DNA from: UMGS621 sp964468815
GTDB lineage: Bacteria; Bacillota; Clostridia; Christensenellales; Borkfalkiaceae
Assembly (NCBI GenBank): GCA_964468815.1
Contig: CAYXWN010000009.1
Span: 1-50,262, forward strand
Direction: 5' to 3'
DNA: 50,262 bases
Positions 40,747 through 49,415 of this stretch are shown here, in pieces. Position numbers and translations under genes: made by a program. Numbering within the stretch: position 1 is the stretch's first letter; each line of letters opens with the position of its first letter. The notes under the pieces were generated by a model. It saw only the letters and a program-made list of their open reading frames with translations, did not search any database and was not told the DNA's origin.

Positions 40747-42012
40747 ATGTTTATTGATCGAGTCAGAATTGAAATCAAGGCGGGAAACGGCGGCGACGGG
40801 ATCACTTCGTTTCTCCATTTTAAGGGCGTCGTGAACGGCGGTCCGGACGGCGGCGACGGCGGCAAGGGGGGCGACGTGATTTTTCAGGGCGATCGCCACG
40901 TCAACCATTTGGCGGATTATTACTATCGGAATAAATTCGCCGCGGAAAACGGCAGTCGCGGCGAGCCTAAAAATATGTTCGGGAAAGCCGGGAAAGATCT
41001 CGTGTTGAAAGTGCCCCTCGGAACGGTGATCCGCGACGAGGAAAGCGGCAATATTATATCGGATATTTACTACGACGGGCAATGCGTTACCGTCTTAAAG
41101 GGAGGCGACGGCGGCAAGGGGAACGCGCGTTTTTCCAACAGTCGGCGGCATGCGCCGCATTTTTCGCAGACGGGGGAAAAGACGGAGCAAAAGCGCGTTT
41201 TATTGGAGTTAAAAACCATTGCGGACGTCGGTTTGATCGGATTTCCCAACGTCGGAAAATCCACCCTTTTGTCAAAAGTAACCAAGGCGCGTCCGAAAAT
41301 CGCGAACTATCATTTTACAACGCTTTCGCCCAATCTCGGCGTTGTTGATTATTACGACGAAACTTTTATGTTGGCGGATATCCCCGGATTGATCGAGGGT
41401 GCTGCGGAGGGCGCAGGGTTGGGACATGACTTTTTGCGGCATATCGAGCGTACGCGAATGTTGGTGCACGTAGTGGACGTTTCGGGCGTCGAGGGGCGCG
41501 ATCCGTACGACGATTATTTAAAGATCAACGCGGAACTTGCGGAATACAGCGCGAAGCTTGCGGAACTTCCGCAGATCGTCGCGTTGAACAAGTGCGATCT
41601 TTACGGAGCGGAGGAAAACGTCGCGGCGTTTATGGAAAAAACGAAAGGCGCGTGCGAGGTTTATCCCATTCGCGCGGTCAGCGGAGAGGGAACGGATCGC
41701 CTTTTAACGGCGATTGTGAAAAAACTCAAAGAACTTCCGCCCCCTGCACCCCTTTCCTACGAGCCGTTTGAATATAAAAAGCCCGAACGGCTGACGTATG
41801 AAATTTTGGAAAACGACGACGGTTCGTTTGAAATTATCGGTTCGTTGGTCGAAGTGTTGTCCCGTAACGTCGTGGTGTCCGATATGCACTCGTTTGCTTA
41901 CATGCAAAAGGTAATGAAAGATCGCGGCATTTTCAAAGAACTTCGCGCAAGAGGCGCAAAGGACGGGGCGACGATCGTGATCGGCGGAATCGAGTTTGAA
42001 TTTATGGATTAA
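40747..42012 (+). CDS. obgE: Obg-family GTPase ObgE/CgtA
   Basis: 421 residues. N-terminal glycine-rich Obg fold (IEIKAGNGGDG, GGPDGGDGGKGGDV), G domain with GFPNVGKST (G1), FTTLSPNLGVV (switch), DIPGLIEGAAEGAGLG (G3), NKCDL (G4), then a C-terminal OCT domain (about 345-421). Essential GTPase in 50S subunit assembly and stress signalling. Operon with nth and yhbY. Confidence 0.97.
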   Translation: MFIDRVRIEIKAGNGGDGITSFLHFKGVVNGGPDGGDGGKGGDVIFQGDRHVNHLADYYYRNKFAAENGSRGEPKNMFGKAGKDLVLKVPLGTVIRDEESGNIISDIYYDGQCVTVLKGGDGGKGNARFSNSRRHAPHFSQTGEKTEQKRVLLELKTIADVGLIGFPNVGKSTLLSKVTKARPKIANYHFTTLSPNLGVVDYYDETFMLADIPGLIEGAAEGAGLGHDFLRHIERTRMLVHVVDVSGVEGRDPYDDYLKINAELAEYSAKLAELPQIVALNKCDLYGAEENVAAFMEKTKGACEVYPIRAVSGEGTDRLLTAIVKKLKELPPPAPLSYEPFEYKKPERLTYEILENDDGSFEIIGSLVEVLSRNVVVSDMHSFAYMQKVMKDRGIFKELRARGAKDGATIVIGGIEFEFMD

Positions 42013-42021
42013 GGAGAAATT

Positions 42022-42315
42022 ATGTTTACGTCAAAAGAAAGAAGTAATTTAAGAAGTCTTGCTTCCACGGAAGATACGATCATGCAGATCGGCAAAAACG
42101 GGATCAACGAGAATCTCGTCAAATCGCTGTCGGACGCGTTGGATAAGCGCGAATTGATTAAAATTTCCGTGCTGGAAAACGCGGAATCGGACGCAAAATC
42201 CTTTTCCGTTCCGTTAGCGGAAGCGTTGTCCGCAGAGGTTGTTGCGGTGATCGGCAGAAAGATTATTTTGTACCGTCGCTCGCAGAAAGAGGGCGTGAAG
42301 CACGTCGAATTCTAA
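42022..42315 (+). CDS. yhbY: YhbY-type CRM-domain RNA-binding protein
   Basis: 97 residues; AAGGAG precedes ATG 42022. A single CRM domain: LRSLASTEDTIMQIGKNGINENLVKSLSDAL, with the GxxG loop as GKNG, and ending in VVAVIGRKIILYR. Associates with pre-50S ribosomal particles, consistent with its pairing with obgE. Confidence 0.92.
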   Translation: MFTSKERSNLRSLASTEDTIMQIGKNGINENLVKSLSDALDKRELIKISVLENAESDAKSFSVPLAEALSAEVVAVIGRKIILYRRSQKEGVKHVEF

Positions 42316-42339
42316 AATACCGATCGGAATGGTAACGAG

Positions 42340-42376
42340 AACGCGCTGTATTTTTGCGGATACGGCGTGTTTTTTA
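42340..42376 (+). terminator. Terminator of nth-obgE-yhbY
   Basis: AACGCGCTGTAT (42340-42351) pairs with ATACGGCGTGTT (42360-42371), with two wobbles, followed by TTTT. Confidence 0.8.
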
Positions 42377-42540
42377 TAAAAAATGCAATGCGTCGCAAAG
42401 GAACGTTCTCTCCGAAGTCGGTTTGATATTCGGGGCGTGTCGGTTTGCGGCGTTTTTTCTTTTGCGCGTTTCTCTTTTATTCGACTTGTTTCGCGCAATT
42501 TTCTTGCGGAAAGAGGAATTTTTTCTGTTACAATCGAATC

Positions 42541-43878
42541 ATGAACGAAACGCTTGCATTTTTGCGGCTCGCACGGTATTGCGAAAGCCGCGTCGAAACA
42601 AAGAAAGCGCAGGGCGGATTTCCGCATAGCGTATGGGAAACGTATTCCGCCTTTGCCAATACGCGCGGCGGCGTGATCTTGCTCGGCGTGACGAAGGGCG
42701 AGGACGGCAGACTTTACAGCCTTCCGACGGAAACGGCGCAATTAAAGAGAACTTGTATGCAATGGTTACAAGATAAGCGCACGGTCAGCGTGAATTTGTT
42801 GAAAGAAGAGGATTTTCAGATTCTTTCTATGGACGGCAAGGAGATTTTGGCAATTTTCGTTCCGCGCGCCGACCGTCGTCAAAAGCCCGTTTATTTAGGG
42901 GAAAACCCGATGACGGGGACGTATCGTCGGGACGAGTCGGGAAATTACCGTTGTTCTTCGGAAGCTGTTCGTCAAATGCTTGACGAACGCGCGGAGCAGA
43001 GCGCGGATGCGCCGTCGGAACGTTCTGTCGAGGCGTTGGACGATACGGCGATTGCCGAATATCGCGCGCGCTTTTGCCGTTTGCACGCAGACGCTGCGAA
43101 CACGCTTGAATTTCTAAACGGAATCGGCGCGGTGAAAAGGGGAACGGACGGACTTTTGCACCCCACGCGCGCAGGCTTGCTCTTTTTCGGAAAGGGGGAG
43201 GAAATCGCCTCCGCGTTTCCCCGAATCGAACTCTTTTTTCAGGGGCATGGGAAGATTATTGCCTCTCGCGGCGCACAGACTTGGAATTTATTCCGTTTTT
43301 ACGACGCGGTTTTAGGGGAAATCCGTACGGTTTATCATAGTAGGGAAATTGCGGATTGCGTTTTAGAGGTGTTTTGCAACGCGCTTGTCAATGCCGATTA
43401 CGATAGGGGCGGCGTTTCCGTTTCGTTGTTCGACGAGGGCGCGGAGATCGTCAACATCGGGACGTTTCGCGTTTCGCCCGAACGGGTGGCGGACGGGATT
43501 TCCGATCCCCGTAATCGGGGACTCGCGACGTTATTCTCGTCGATCGGCATAGGGAAGGGCGTCGGAGGCGGTTTGGCTCGCGTGTTTTTCGATTGGGGAA
43601 AGCGCGATCGAAAGCCCCCGACGGTAGAGGAGCGTTTTTCTCCGCCGTCCGTTGCAGTCACACTTTGGAATATTCCGAACGACGGAATCCTTTGTCCGTT
43701 CGGCGGAGCGGTGTTCGACCGAGCGATCGTCGAATATTTAACGAGCGTTCGGTCGGCGACCGCTGCCGCGCTTTCCGCATGTTTTCACCTTTCGCGCATG
43801 GAAACCGAAGCGATTTTGCACGACGCGGAGCGGCGCGGAAACCTTTCCCGTTACGGTGCGGATTGGGTTAAGAATTAG
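42541..43878 (+). CDS. AlbA_2/Schlafen-like ATP-binding protein
   Basis: 445 residues from ATG 42541. The N-terminal AlbA_2 domain (about 1-120) shows ESRVETKKAQGGFPHSVWETYSAFANTRGGVILLGV. The middle carries a HATPase_c_4-like region, CVLEVFCNALVNADYDRGGVSVSLFDEGAEIVNIG, with the Asn of the N box, and GIGKGVGGGLARVF. The C-terminus is a small helical, winged-helix-like domain. Such proteins are called putative transcriptional regulators or RecG-like ATP-binding proteins; the biochemical role is not established. TACAAT (42529-42534) lies 6 bases before the ATG, suggesting a leaderless message. Confidence 0.8.
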   Translation: MNETLAFLRLARYCESRVETKKAQGGFPHSVWETYSAFANTRGGVILLGVTKGEDGRLYSLPTETAQLKRTCMQWLQDKRTVSVNLLKEEDFQILSMDGKEILAIFVPRADRRQKPVYLGENPMTGTYRRDESGNYRCSSEAVRQMLDERAEQSADAPSERSVEALDDTAIAEYRARFCRLHADAANTLEFLNGIGAVKRGTDGLLHPTRAGLLFFGKGEEIASAFPRIELFFQGHGKIIASRGAQTWNLFRFYDAVLGEIRTVYHSREIADCVLEVFCNALVNADYDRGGVSVSLFDEGAEIVNIGTFRVSPERVADGISDPRNRGLATLFSSIGIGKGVGGGLARVFFDWGKRDRKPPTVEERFSPPSVAVTLWNIPNDGILCPFGGAVFDRAIVEYLTSVRSATAAALSACFHLSRMETEAILHDAERRGNLSRYGADWVKN

Positions 43879-43929
43879 TTTTAGAATTGTTAAAAATTCG
43901 GTTAAGAACGGATTTCTTCGATCGCGTCA

Positions 43930-43940
43930 TATGATAGGGT
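43930..43940 (+). promoter_or_regulatory. -10 box directly before the alr start
   Basis: TATGAT (43930-43935) is followed by AGGGT and ATG 43941. No ribosome site is present and no clear -35. It fits a leaderless start like those at 14676, 42541 and 47508. Confidence 0.4.
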
Positions 43941-44945
43941 ATGAGAAATCACGCTTATATTGATCTGAACGCTTTGCGCGTTAACGCGCGGAAGATAAAG
44001 AAACGCTTGCCGCGCGGTGTAAAGTTGTGCGCCGTCGTTAAGGCGGACGCTTACGGGCACGGCGCGTGTCGCGTTGCAAAAGCGTTGTTCGGCATTGCCG
44101 ATCGACTTGCCGTCGCGTTGCCGGAAGAGGGGAGAGAATTGCGTTATGCCGGCGAGCGGCGAGAAATCCTCGTACTGTCCGCTTTGCAGCAAGGGGACGA
44201 GGATCCCGTCGTCCGTCACGGACTGACCGCGACCGTTTGTGAAAGAGCGGACGTATTTCGGTTGCAGAACGCGTGCGAGGCACAAGGAAAAACGGTTTGC
44301 GTGCACGTCAAACTGAATACGGGGATGAACAGGCTCGGCGCGGACGGAAAAACGCTGGACGGGCTTTTGGCGGCGTTTGCCGACTGTCCGCTCGTTCGTT
44401 TGACGGGCGTTTATTCGCATTTGGCAGATCCGTGCGACGAGGAATTTACCGCGGCACAGACGGCGTTGTTCGATTTGCTCTGCGCGCGCGTTAAATCGGT
44501 CGCCCCCGACGCGACGGTGCACCTTTCGGCGAGCGGCGGCTTTCTGAAAGGGCTTTATTACGACATGGTTCGGATCGGTATTTTGCTGTACGGGTACGCG
44601 CCCTTTCCGAGCGCGTTTTCTTGCCGACCGATTATGCGTGTGACAGCGCCCGTGATCGCTTGTCGGTACGTTCGGAGAGCGGAACGCGTTTTTTACGGGA
44701 AACAACTCAAACAAAAAAGCGGTTATCTTTCCGTTCTGCGGTACGGATATGCGGACGGATTGCCCCGTTCGGACGGCTTTTTTCGGTGCATGGACGCGTC
44801 CGCCGTCGAAAAACGGGAGAAAATCGGGAAAGAATGTGATATTTTAAAGAAAAACGCTAACGAAATCGCGCAAAAGTGTGGTACAATAAGTTATGAGGTT
44901 CTCGTAAATGCCGCGCGGCGCGCGGAGAAAATTTATCTCGAATAA
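43941..44945 (+). CDS. alr: Alanine racemase (short)
   Basis: 334 residues, against about 370 for typical Alr. PLP lysine in AVVKADAYGHG (about residue 33). The TIM-barrel strands include VKLNTGMNRLG and VRIGILLYGYAP. The second-domain catalytic Tyr is in RYGYADGLPR. CMDASAVE corresponds to the CMDQ loop, but the GDxV segment after it is replaced by a short basic stretch, so the C-terminal beta domain is shortened. It makes D-alanine for peptidoglycan. The shortening may weaken dimer contacts. Confidence 0.88.
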   Translation: MRNHAYIDLNALRVNARKIKKRLPRGVKLCAVVKADAYGHGACRVAKALFGIADRLAVALPEEGRELRYAGERREILVLSALQQGDEDPVVRHGLTATVCERADVFRLQNACEAQGKTVCVHVKLNTGMNRLGADGKTLDGLLAAFADCPLVRLTGVYSHLADPCDEEFTAAQTALFDLLCARVKSVAPDATVHLSASGGFLKGLYYDMVRIGILLYGYAPFPSAFSCRPIMRVTAPVIACRYVRRAERVFYGKQLKQKSGYLSVLRYGYADGLPRSDGFFRCMDASAVEKREKIGKECDILKKNANEIAQKCGTISYEVLVNAARRAEKIYLE

Positions 44946-44956
44946 AAAGAGGCGTT

Positions 44957-45565
44957 ATGAGTCGGGTTTCTTATTTGTTAAAACAGAGTTTTTTTGGTTT
45001 TGCGTATTTAATTTTAACGATGTTGACCGCCGTTGCAATCGGATTGATCGAAATCGTTTGGTTAAAAATCGTGTTGTTTATTTTAAACGGCGCACTTTAC
45101 TGCACGATCGTATTCTTTTCTTCCCGTGCACAGGGGGAAAAGGAGAAAAAGCAGGAATACGCGAACGACGTCGAACGTCGCCACGTTGCGGAAACGGGCG
45201 ATTATGTCAACATCAACGAGCGCGAAGAATATAAGCCCATGAACGGCTTTTTCACGGGGTTGATCACGTGCGTGCCGCTATTGGTCTTGTATGTGTTTTT
45301 CTTGATTTTTTTGTTGACGGGCGCAGAGCAGAATACCGTCGTGTTTATCACGAATATTATTTACGGAACGTTCACGCTTCCGTTGGAGATCGTCAATACG
45401 GCGGATCAAACCATTCGCGCACTCAATTATTTTTGTTCCATTTACGCCGCCGTCGTGATTTGCGCGGTGACGTCGTTCGGCTATTGGATCGGCGCGCAAC
45501 GCGTGGTGAAACAGCATGAGCGCGTGGCTCATATTCACCGGCAGATTTACGGAGATCGGAAATGA
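44957..45565 (+). CDS. Membrane protein of unknown function
   Basis: 202 residues; GAGGCG precedes ATG 44957. About four hydrophobic helices: FGFAYLILTMLTAVAIGLIEIV, IVLFILNGALYCTIVFF, LITCVPLLVLYVFFLIFLL and YAAVVICAVTSFGYWIG. A charged cytosolic loop (EKEKKQEYANDVERR) lies between helices 2 and 3. No family recognised. It is overlapped by rsmD (ATGA), so it belongs to the alr-rsmD-coaD transcription unit. Confidence 0.7.
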   Translation: MSRVSYLLKQSFFGFAYLILTMLTAVAIGLIEIVWLKIVLFILNGALYCTIVFFSSRAQGEKEKKQEYANDVERRHVAETGDYVNINEREEYKPMNGFFTGLITCVPLLVLYVFFLIFLLTGAEQNTVVFITNIIYGTFTLPLEIVNTADQTIRALNYFCSIYAAVVICAVTSFGYWIGAQRVVKQHERVAHIHRQIYGDRK

Positions 45566-46095
45566 GAGTGATCGCAGGCGTGCACCGTTCGCGTCCGCTC
45601 GGAACGTTTCAAGGGGACGCAATTCGCCCGACGGCGGATCGCGTCAAGGAGAATCTGTTCAATCTGTTGCGCAATCGCATTATCGACCGTCGCTATCTCG
45701 ACTTGTTTGCAGGGACGGGCGGCGTCGGGATCGAAGCGATTTCTCGCGGCGCGGGCGAGGTGGTGTTTACCGATCAATCCAAGGAAAGCGTGGCGTTGGT
45801 ACGGAAAAATCTCGCGACGCTTCATGAGAATGCCGAAGTGATTTTAACCGATTCGATCGCTTACTTAAAAAGGGCAAAGCCCTTTGACGTGATTTTTGTT
45901 GATCCCCCGTATAAGAGCGATTTGGGGCTTGCCGCGCTTCGCGTGATCGGCGAGCGGAATCTTTTGACCGATGACGGGTGTGCCGTATTTGAACACGAAG
46001 AGCCGTTCGAGGGCGCAATCGACGGACTTGCGGTCACGGACGAGCGGAAGTACGGTCGCGTTTATTTAACCTTTTTCGGGAGAACGGCGCAGTGA
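45562..46095 (+). CDS. rsmD: 16S rRNA (guanine966-N2)-methyltransferase
   Basis: 177 residues, ATGA overlap. N-terminal MRVIAGVHRSRPLGTF, RPTADRVKENLFNLL, SAM-binding LDLFAGTGGVGIEAISRGA, and the catalytic N6/N2-type motif FVDPPYKSD. Methylates G966 of 16S rRNA. The rsmD-coaD pair is conserved across Firmicutes. Confidence 0.95.
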   Translation: MRVIAGVHRSRPLGTFQGDAIRPTADRVKENLFNLLRNRIIDRRYLDLFAGTGGVGIEAISRGAGEVVFTDQSKESVALVRKNLATLHENAEVILTDSIAYLKRAKPFDVIFVDPPYKSDLGLAALRVIGERNLLTDDGCAVFEHEEPFEGAIDGLAVTDERKYGRVYLTFFGRTAQ

Positions 46096-46574
46096 AAAGT
46101 TGTGTGTTTGCAGGGACGTTCGATCCCGTCACGCTCGGACACGCGGAAACGGTGGAGCGTTGCTTGAAAATATTTGACCGCGTTTACGTCGGGTTGTTGA
46201 AAAATCCGGACAAGCGTTGTCTGTTTACGGAAGAAGAACGACTTGCTTTTTTGCGCAAGACGTTTGAGGAAGAATCTGCCGTAACGGTTTTGCAATGGGA
46301 CGGCTTACTCGTCGATTTTATGAAGGAAACGGGTGCGTCCGTTTACGTGCGCGGAATCCGCAACGAAACCGATTACCGTTACGAAACGGAGAATTACAAA
46401 AAGAGTTTGTCGCTCGATCCGTCCCTTTTGACGGTTTATATTCCGTCCGCCGCCCAAAACGAGGGGATCAGTTCGACGGAAGTCAAGCGGCTTTTGCAAG
46501 AGGGAAAGGACGTATCGCGTTATCTTCCCGAAAAAGTCGCCGCCCTCGTTACAGAGCGGTACAGAGAAAAATAA
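46092..46574 (+). CDS. coaD: Phosphopantetheine adenylyltransferase
   Basis: 160 residues from GTG 46092, which overlaps the rsmD stop. Nucleotidyltransferase signature TFDPVTLGH (T/H-x-x-H type), RGIRNETDYRYE substrate loop, and ISSTEVKRL at the ATP site. It performs the fourth step of coenzyme A synthesis. Its 3' end overlaps the convergent ylbJ-like gene by 26 bp. Confidence 0.95.
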   Translation: MKSCVFAGTFDPVTLGHAETVERCLKIFDRVYVGLLKNPDKRCLFTEEERLAFLRKTFEEESAVTVLQWDGLLVDFMKETGASVYVRGIRNETDYRYETENYKKSLSLDPSLLTVYIPSAAQNEGISSTEVKRLLQEGKDVSRYLPEKVAALVTERYREK

Positions 46575-47508
46575 AAAGAGAGGAAAGGATCGCCTGAACG
46601 GCTTTGGAAGCGAGGTAAACGGCGGTCTTTACTTTTGCTTTTTTCAGAAAAACGAGATTTTGGCAAAATACGGAAACGCCGCCGAAACTGATGAGAAATC
46701 CGATTAAAGAAGGAACGTACGCGCTGTTCGCGCTTGCCAAAACTTTACAGCCGGTCGTACATTCCAGCAGTCCGTACAAAAAGCCTTTTGCGAGCGTTCG
46801 GTCGCCGAGCGGAAGAGTAAGAAGGTTGACGATCGGCTCTAATACGCGAAAATCATGCAGTATGGCGACGAGCGTGTAGAAAAACGCGATAAATCCTCCG
46901 ACCGCCAACACGGACGCGACGGACGAAGCCATTGCGTCGCTTAACAGTTCGTCTGCTTTCGGGGGAGAAAACGGGCGCGCGTCGATTTCGCCTTTTCCGT
47001 AAAAGCGGAAGAAAACGCCCGTCAATAAGGTCGCGACGATATGCGATAAATAGATGATCATGCCGACGCGTTTATTTCCCAAAAGACACGTGCCGATGCT
47101 GCCGATTGCGAACATCGGAGAAACGGTGGTGCAAAAGCATGCTGCGCGCGTCGCTTCGTCCGCCGATAACCGCTTGTCCGCCGACAGCGTTGCGATCACT
47201 TTCGCCCCTATCGGGTAGCCCGAAACTGCACTCAGAAAGAATGCGTATGCGGTAACGCCCGACGTACGGAACGCGCGGCGCGTCAAGGGGGACAGTTTTG
47301 CCGTCAACGTTGCCGTAACGCCTAATCCGGATAATAACGCGGTCAGAAAAAAGAAAGGGAAGAGGGACGGAAGCACGACTGCCGCCCAAAGCGCGATTCC
47401 GTCGCGAACGACGGAAAGATAGCGGTCGGAATTGATTGCGAAAATCGCCATCAAAAAAAGACAGCCTACGGAAGCGATCCAAGGGAAAAAAGTTCTGAAT
47501 TTCGCCAT
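46549..47508 (-). CDS. ylbJ: YlbJ-like sporulation integral membrane protein
   Basis: 319 residues from ATG 47508; a longer frame to 47589 would run over the -10 box TACAAT (47519-47514) that lies 5 bases before this ATG. About eight to ten hydrophobic helices with the nucleoside-recognition/Gate-type motif SAVSGYPIGAKVIATL, and the C-terminal counterpart GLLECTTGCKVLAS. YlbJ is needed for spore formation in Bacillus. In Bacillus it follows rsmD-coaD; here it is inverted and convergent but still adjacent. Confidence 0.85.
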   Translation of the reverse strand: MAKFRTFFPWIASVGCLFLMAIFAINSDRYLSVVRDGIALWAAVVLPSLFPFFFLTALLSGLGVTATLTAKLSPLTRRAFRTSGVTAYAFFLSAVSGYPIGAKVIATLSADKRLSADEATRAACFCTTVSPMFAIGSIGTCLLGNKRVGMIIYLSHIVATLLTGVFFRFYGKGEIDARPFSPPKADELLSDAMASSVASVLAVGGFIAFFYTLVAILHDFRVLEPIVNLLTLPLGDRTLAKGFLYGLLECTTGCKVLASANSAYVPSLIGFLISFGGVSVFCQNLVFLKKAKVKTAVYLASKAVQAILSSLFIFLCTAL

Positions 47509-47544
47509 ACCGTATTGTATGCGAAGAAAAATCCGTTCATGCTC

Positions 47545-47573
47545 TTGCAAACGCGCGCCGTTTATGGTAAACT
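47545..47573 (+). promoter_or_regulatory. Promoter of rarA
   Basis: TTGCAA (47545-47550), 17-bp spacer, TAAACT (47568-47573), extended TG. GGGAGGAG precedes ATG 47594. Confidence 0.7.
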
Positions 47574-47593
47574 GAACGGGAGGAGTCAATTAT

Positions 47594-48898
47594 ATGGATT
47601 TATTCGATACGTTGAGGGACGGAGCGGGGATTAAGCCGCTCGCGGAGCGCATGCGCGCAAATACGTTAAAAGAGTTTTTGGGGCAGGAACATATCGTTTC
47701 CGAAACCAGCCTTTTGAATCGGGCGATCAAATTGGATCGTTTGGGAAGTTGCATCTTTTGGGGACCTCCGGGAAGCGGAAAGTCTACGCTTGCGAATATT
47801 ATCGCGAACGGAACGGACGGCAACGTCGTGCGGCTGAATGCGGTCAATTCGGGCGTTTCGGACGTTAAAGCGGCGGTGGACCAAGCGAAGAGTAATTATA
47901 AATTGTACGGAAAGAAGACGTATCTGTTGTTGGACGAATGTCATCGTTTTTCCAAAACGCAATCGGATTCGTTGCTCCCTGCCATCGAACGGGGGGATAT
48001 TATTTTTATCGGTTCGACGACTGAAAATCCCTATGCTTCCATGACGCCGGCAATCGTGTCGCGCTGTCGCGTGTTTGAACTGAAACGATTGTCCGAAGAG
48101 AATATTATGACGGCGTTGCGCCGCGCGTTGCAAGATAAGACGAGGGGACTCGGAAATTATCGGACGAACGTGGACGAAGACGCGCTTTGTCATTTTGCGC
48201 GTATGAGCGCAGGCGATCTTCGCGTGGCGTTGAACGCTTTGGAACTTGCCGTTTTGACGACGCCGCCTTCCGAAACGGGGGAGATTCACGTCACGTTAAA
48301 GGACGCGGAAGAATCCATTCAGCAAAAGGCTCTTTCGTACGACGAGCAGATGTATTACGATATGTTGTCCGCGTTTTGCAAGAGTTTGCGCGGAAGCGAC
48401 GCGAACGCCGCGCTTTATTACATGGAGCGGTTGGTGCAGGGCGGTTGCGATCCGTTGCTTTTGGCGCGCAGGCTTGTGGTGCACGCGTCCGAGGACGTCG
48501 GCATGGCAGATCCGCAAGCGTTGGTGATTGCGGTTTCCGCGATGACCGCATTGGAAAAGATCGGACTTCCGGAGGGATTGATTCCGCTCGGGAACGCGAT
48601 CATTTACGTCTGCATGGCGGAAAAGTCTAATTCTACGGTGATCGCGCTGGATCTTGCGAAAGAGGATGCCTTGCGCGTAAAGGACGATGCGGTTCCGTCG
48701 CATTTGAAAAATGCCGTTTACGGCAGTAAAGAGGATAAAGAAAATTCCCGTAAATACAAATATCCGCACGATTACGGCGGATACGTGGTACAGCAATATT
48801 TACCGGACGGGTTAAAGGATCGCGTTTATTACGTTCCGAAAGACAACGGCTACGAGGCTTCTCCCGTCATTCGGGAACGCGCGAAAAAGAAAAAATAA
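47594..48898 (+). CDS. rarA: Replication-associated recombination protein A (AAA ATPase)
   Basis: 434 residues. ANTLKEFLGQEHI N-terminal helix, Walker A GPPGSGKST, Walker B LLLDECHRF, sensor 1 FIGSTTENPYASM, arginine-finger region SRCRVFELKRL, then the helical tetramerisation domain with YDMLSAFCKSLRGSDANAALYY and ARRLVVHASEDVGMADPQAL. Acts at stalled replication forks. In Firmicutes 6S RNA is often near this gene (recollection), as found here. Confidence 0.96.
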   Translation: MDLFDTLRDGAGIKPLAERMRANTLKEFLGQEHIVSETSLLNRAIKLDRLGSCIFWGPPGSGKSTLANIIANGTDGNVVRLNAVNSGVSDVKAAVDQAKSNYKLYGKKTYLLLDECHRFSKTQSDSLLPAIERGDIIFIGSTTENPYASMTPAIVSRCRVFELKRLSEENIMTALRRALQDKTRGLGNYRTNVDEDALCHFARMSAGDLRVALNALELAVLTTPPSETGEIHVTLKDAEESIQQKALSYDEQMYYDMLSAFCKSLRGSDANAALYYMERLVQGGCDPLLLARRLVVHASEDVGMADPQALVIAVSAMTALEKIGLPEGLIPLGNAIIYVCMAEKSNSTVIALDLAKEDALRVKDDAVPSHLKNAVYGSKEDKENSRKYKYPHDYGGYVVQQYLPDGLKDRVYYVPKDNGYEASPVIRERAKKKK

Positions 48899-48917
48899 AT
48901 TTGAGATTAAAATAAAA

Positions 48918-48995
48918 AGACGGGCGTCTTTAATGATATGCTCCTCCAAGGTTTGTCTAACCTTTGGGGCACTTCATAAAGGGCGCTCTTTTTTT
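48918..48995 (+). terminator. Long hairpin with T7 tail after rarA, carrying an IS-end-like sequence
   Basis: AAGGTT (48948-48953) and AACCTT (48959-48964) form the tip of a long imperfect hairpin, with GCTCC/GGGGC and TTTAATGA/TCATAAA flanks, followed by TTTTTTT. It works as the rarA terminator. The 3' arm TTTGTCTAACCTTTGGGG (48952-48969) also matches, inverted, a sequence at 50221-50238. Confidence 0.65.
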
Positions 48996-49183
48996 GCGGA
49001 AAATTGATCGACAATACATCGACAATACAACGTTATTTCTCAACGAACCTTACAAGGAACAATTCATATCATTCATGCTTTTGCGACGTAAAAGAACTTT
49101 GGGGCTTGTATCGTCAAACACCCGCCAAAGTGCCTGTTTGCGAAGGTTTTATCAAAAAATCCTTACGATAACTCAAAAAAAGA

Positions 49184-49212
49184 TTGTAAATTTTAGTGTT
49201 ATGTGATATACT
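49184..49212 (+). promoter_or_regulatory. Promoter of the 6S-like RNA
   Basis: TTGTAA (49184-49189), 17-bp spacer, TATACT (49207-49212), extended TG. It points to a start near 49217-49219, exactly where the closing stem begins. Confidence 0.75.
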
Positions 49213-49216
49213 AACA

Positions 49217-49415
49217 GTGCGAAACAAACTAAATATTAAAATGGGTAGTGTTCTTTGGGGATAACTATACCTTTTTGTCTTTACTTTTTTGAATTTGATA
49301 AAAATGCAAATTCCACTTAGTAAAGACATGGAAGCTATTCCGTTTTAATAAGGTTTGTTTCGCGACAACGGAGTTTGCGCTTTTTATGCGTCAACGGCTG
49401 TTGGCGCATTTTTTT
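49217..49415 (+). ncRNA. ssrS: Candidate 6S RNA
   Basis: About 150 nt of a rod-like fold plus a 3' terminator. Closing stem GCGAAACAAAC (49219-49229) with GTTTGTTTCGC (49353-49363); next stem ATTAAAA (49235-49241) with TTTTAAT (49343-49349); an open, asymmetric region 49254-49276 containing ATAACTATACC; then GTCTTTACT (49277-49285) with AGTAAAGAC (49319-49327), and apical GAATTTG/CAAATTC. The terminator ATGCGTCAAC-GGCT-GTTGGCGCAT (49386-49409) has a T-tract. The rod with a central bubble and the rarA neighbourhood fit 6S RNA, which binds and sequesters sigma-A RNA polymerase. No primary-sequence match was tested. Confidence 0.7.

Noticed and set aside
48964..49206. 80-codon plus-strand frame overlapping the rarA terminator and the 6S promoter
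   Set aside because: Starts inside the hairpin, lacks a ribosome site and runs into the promoter of the RNA gene.
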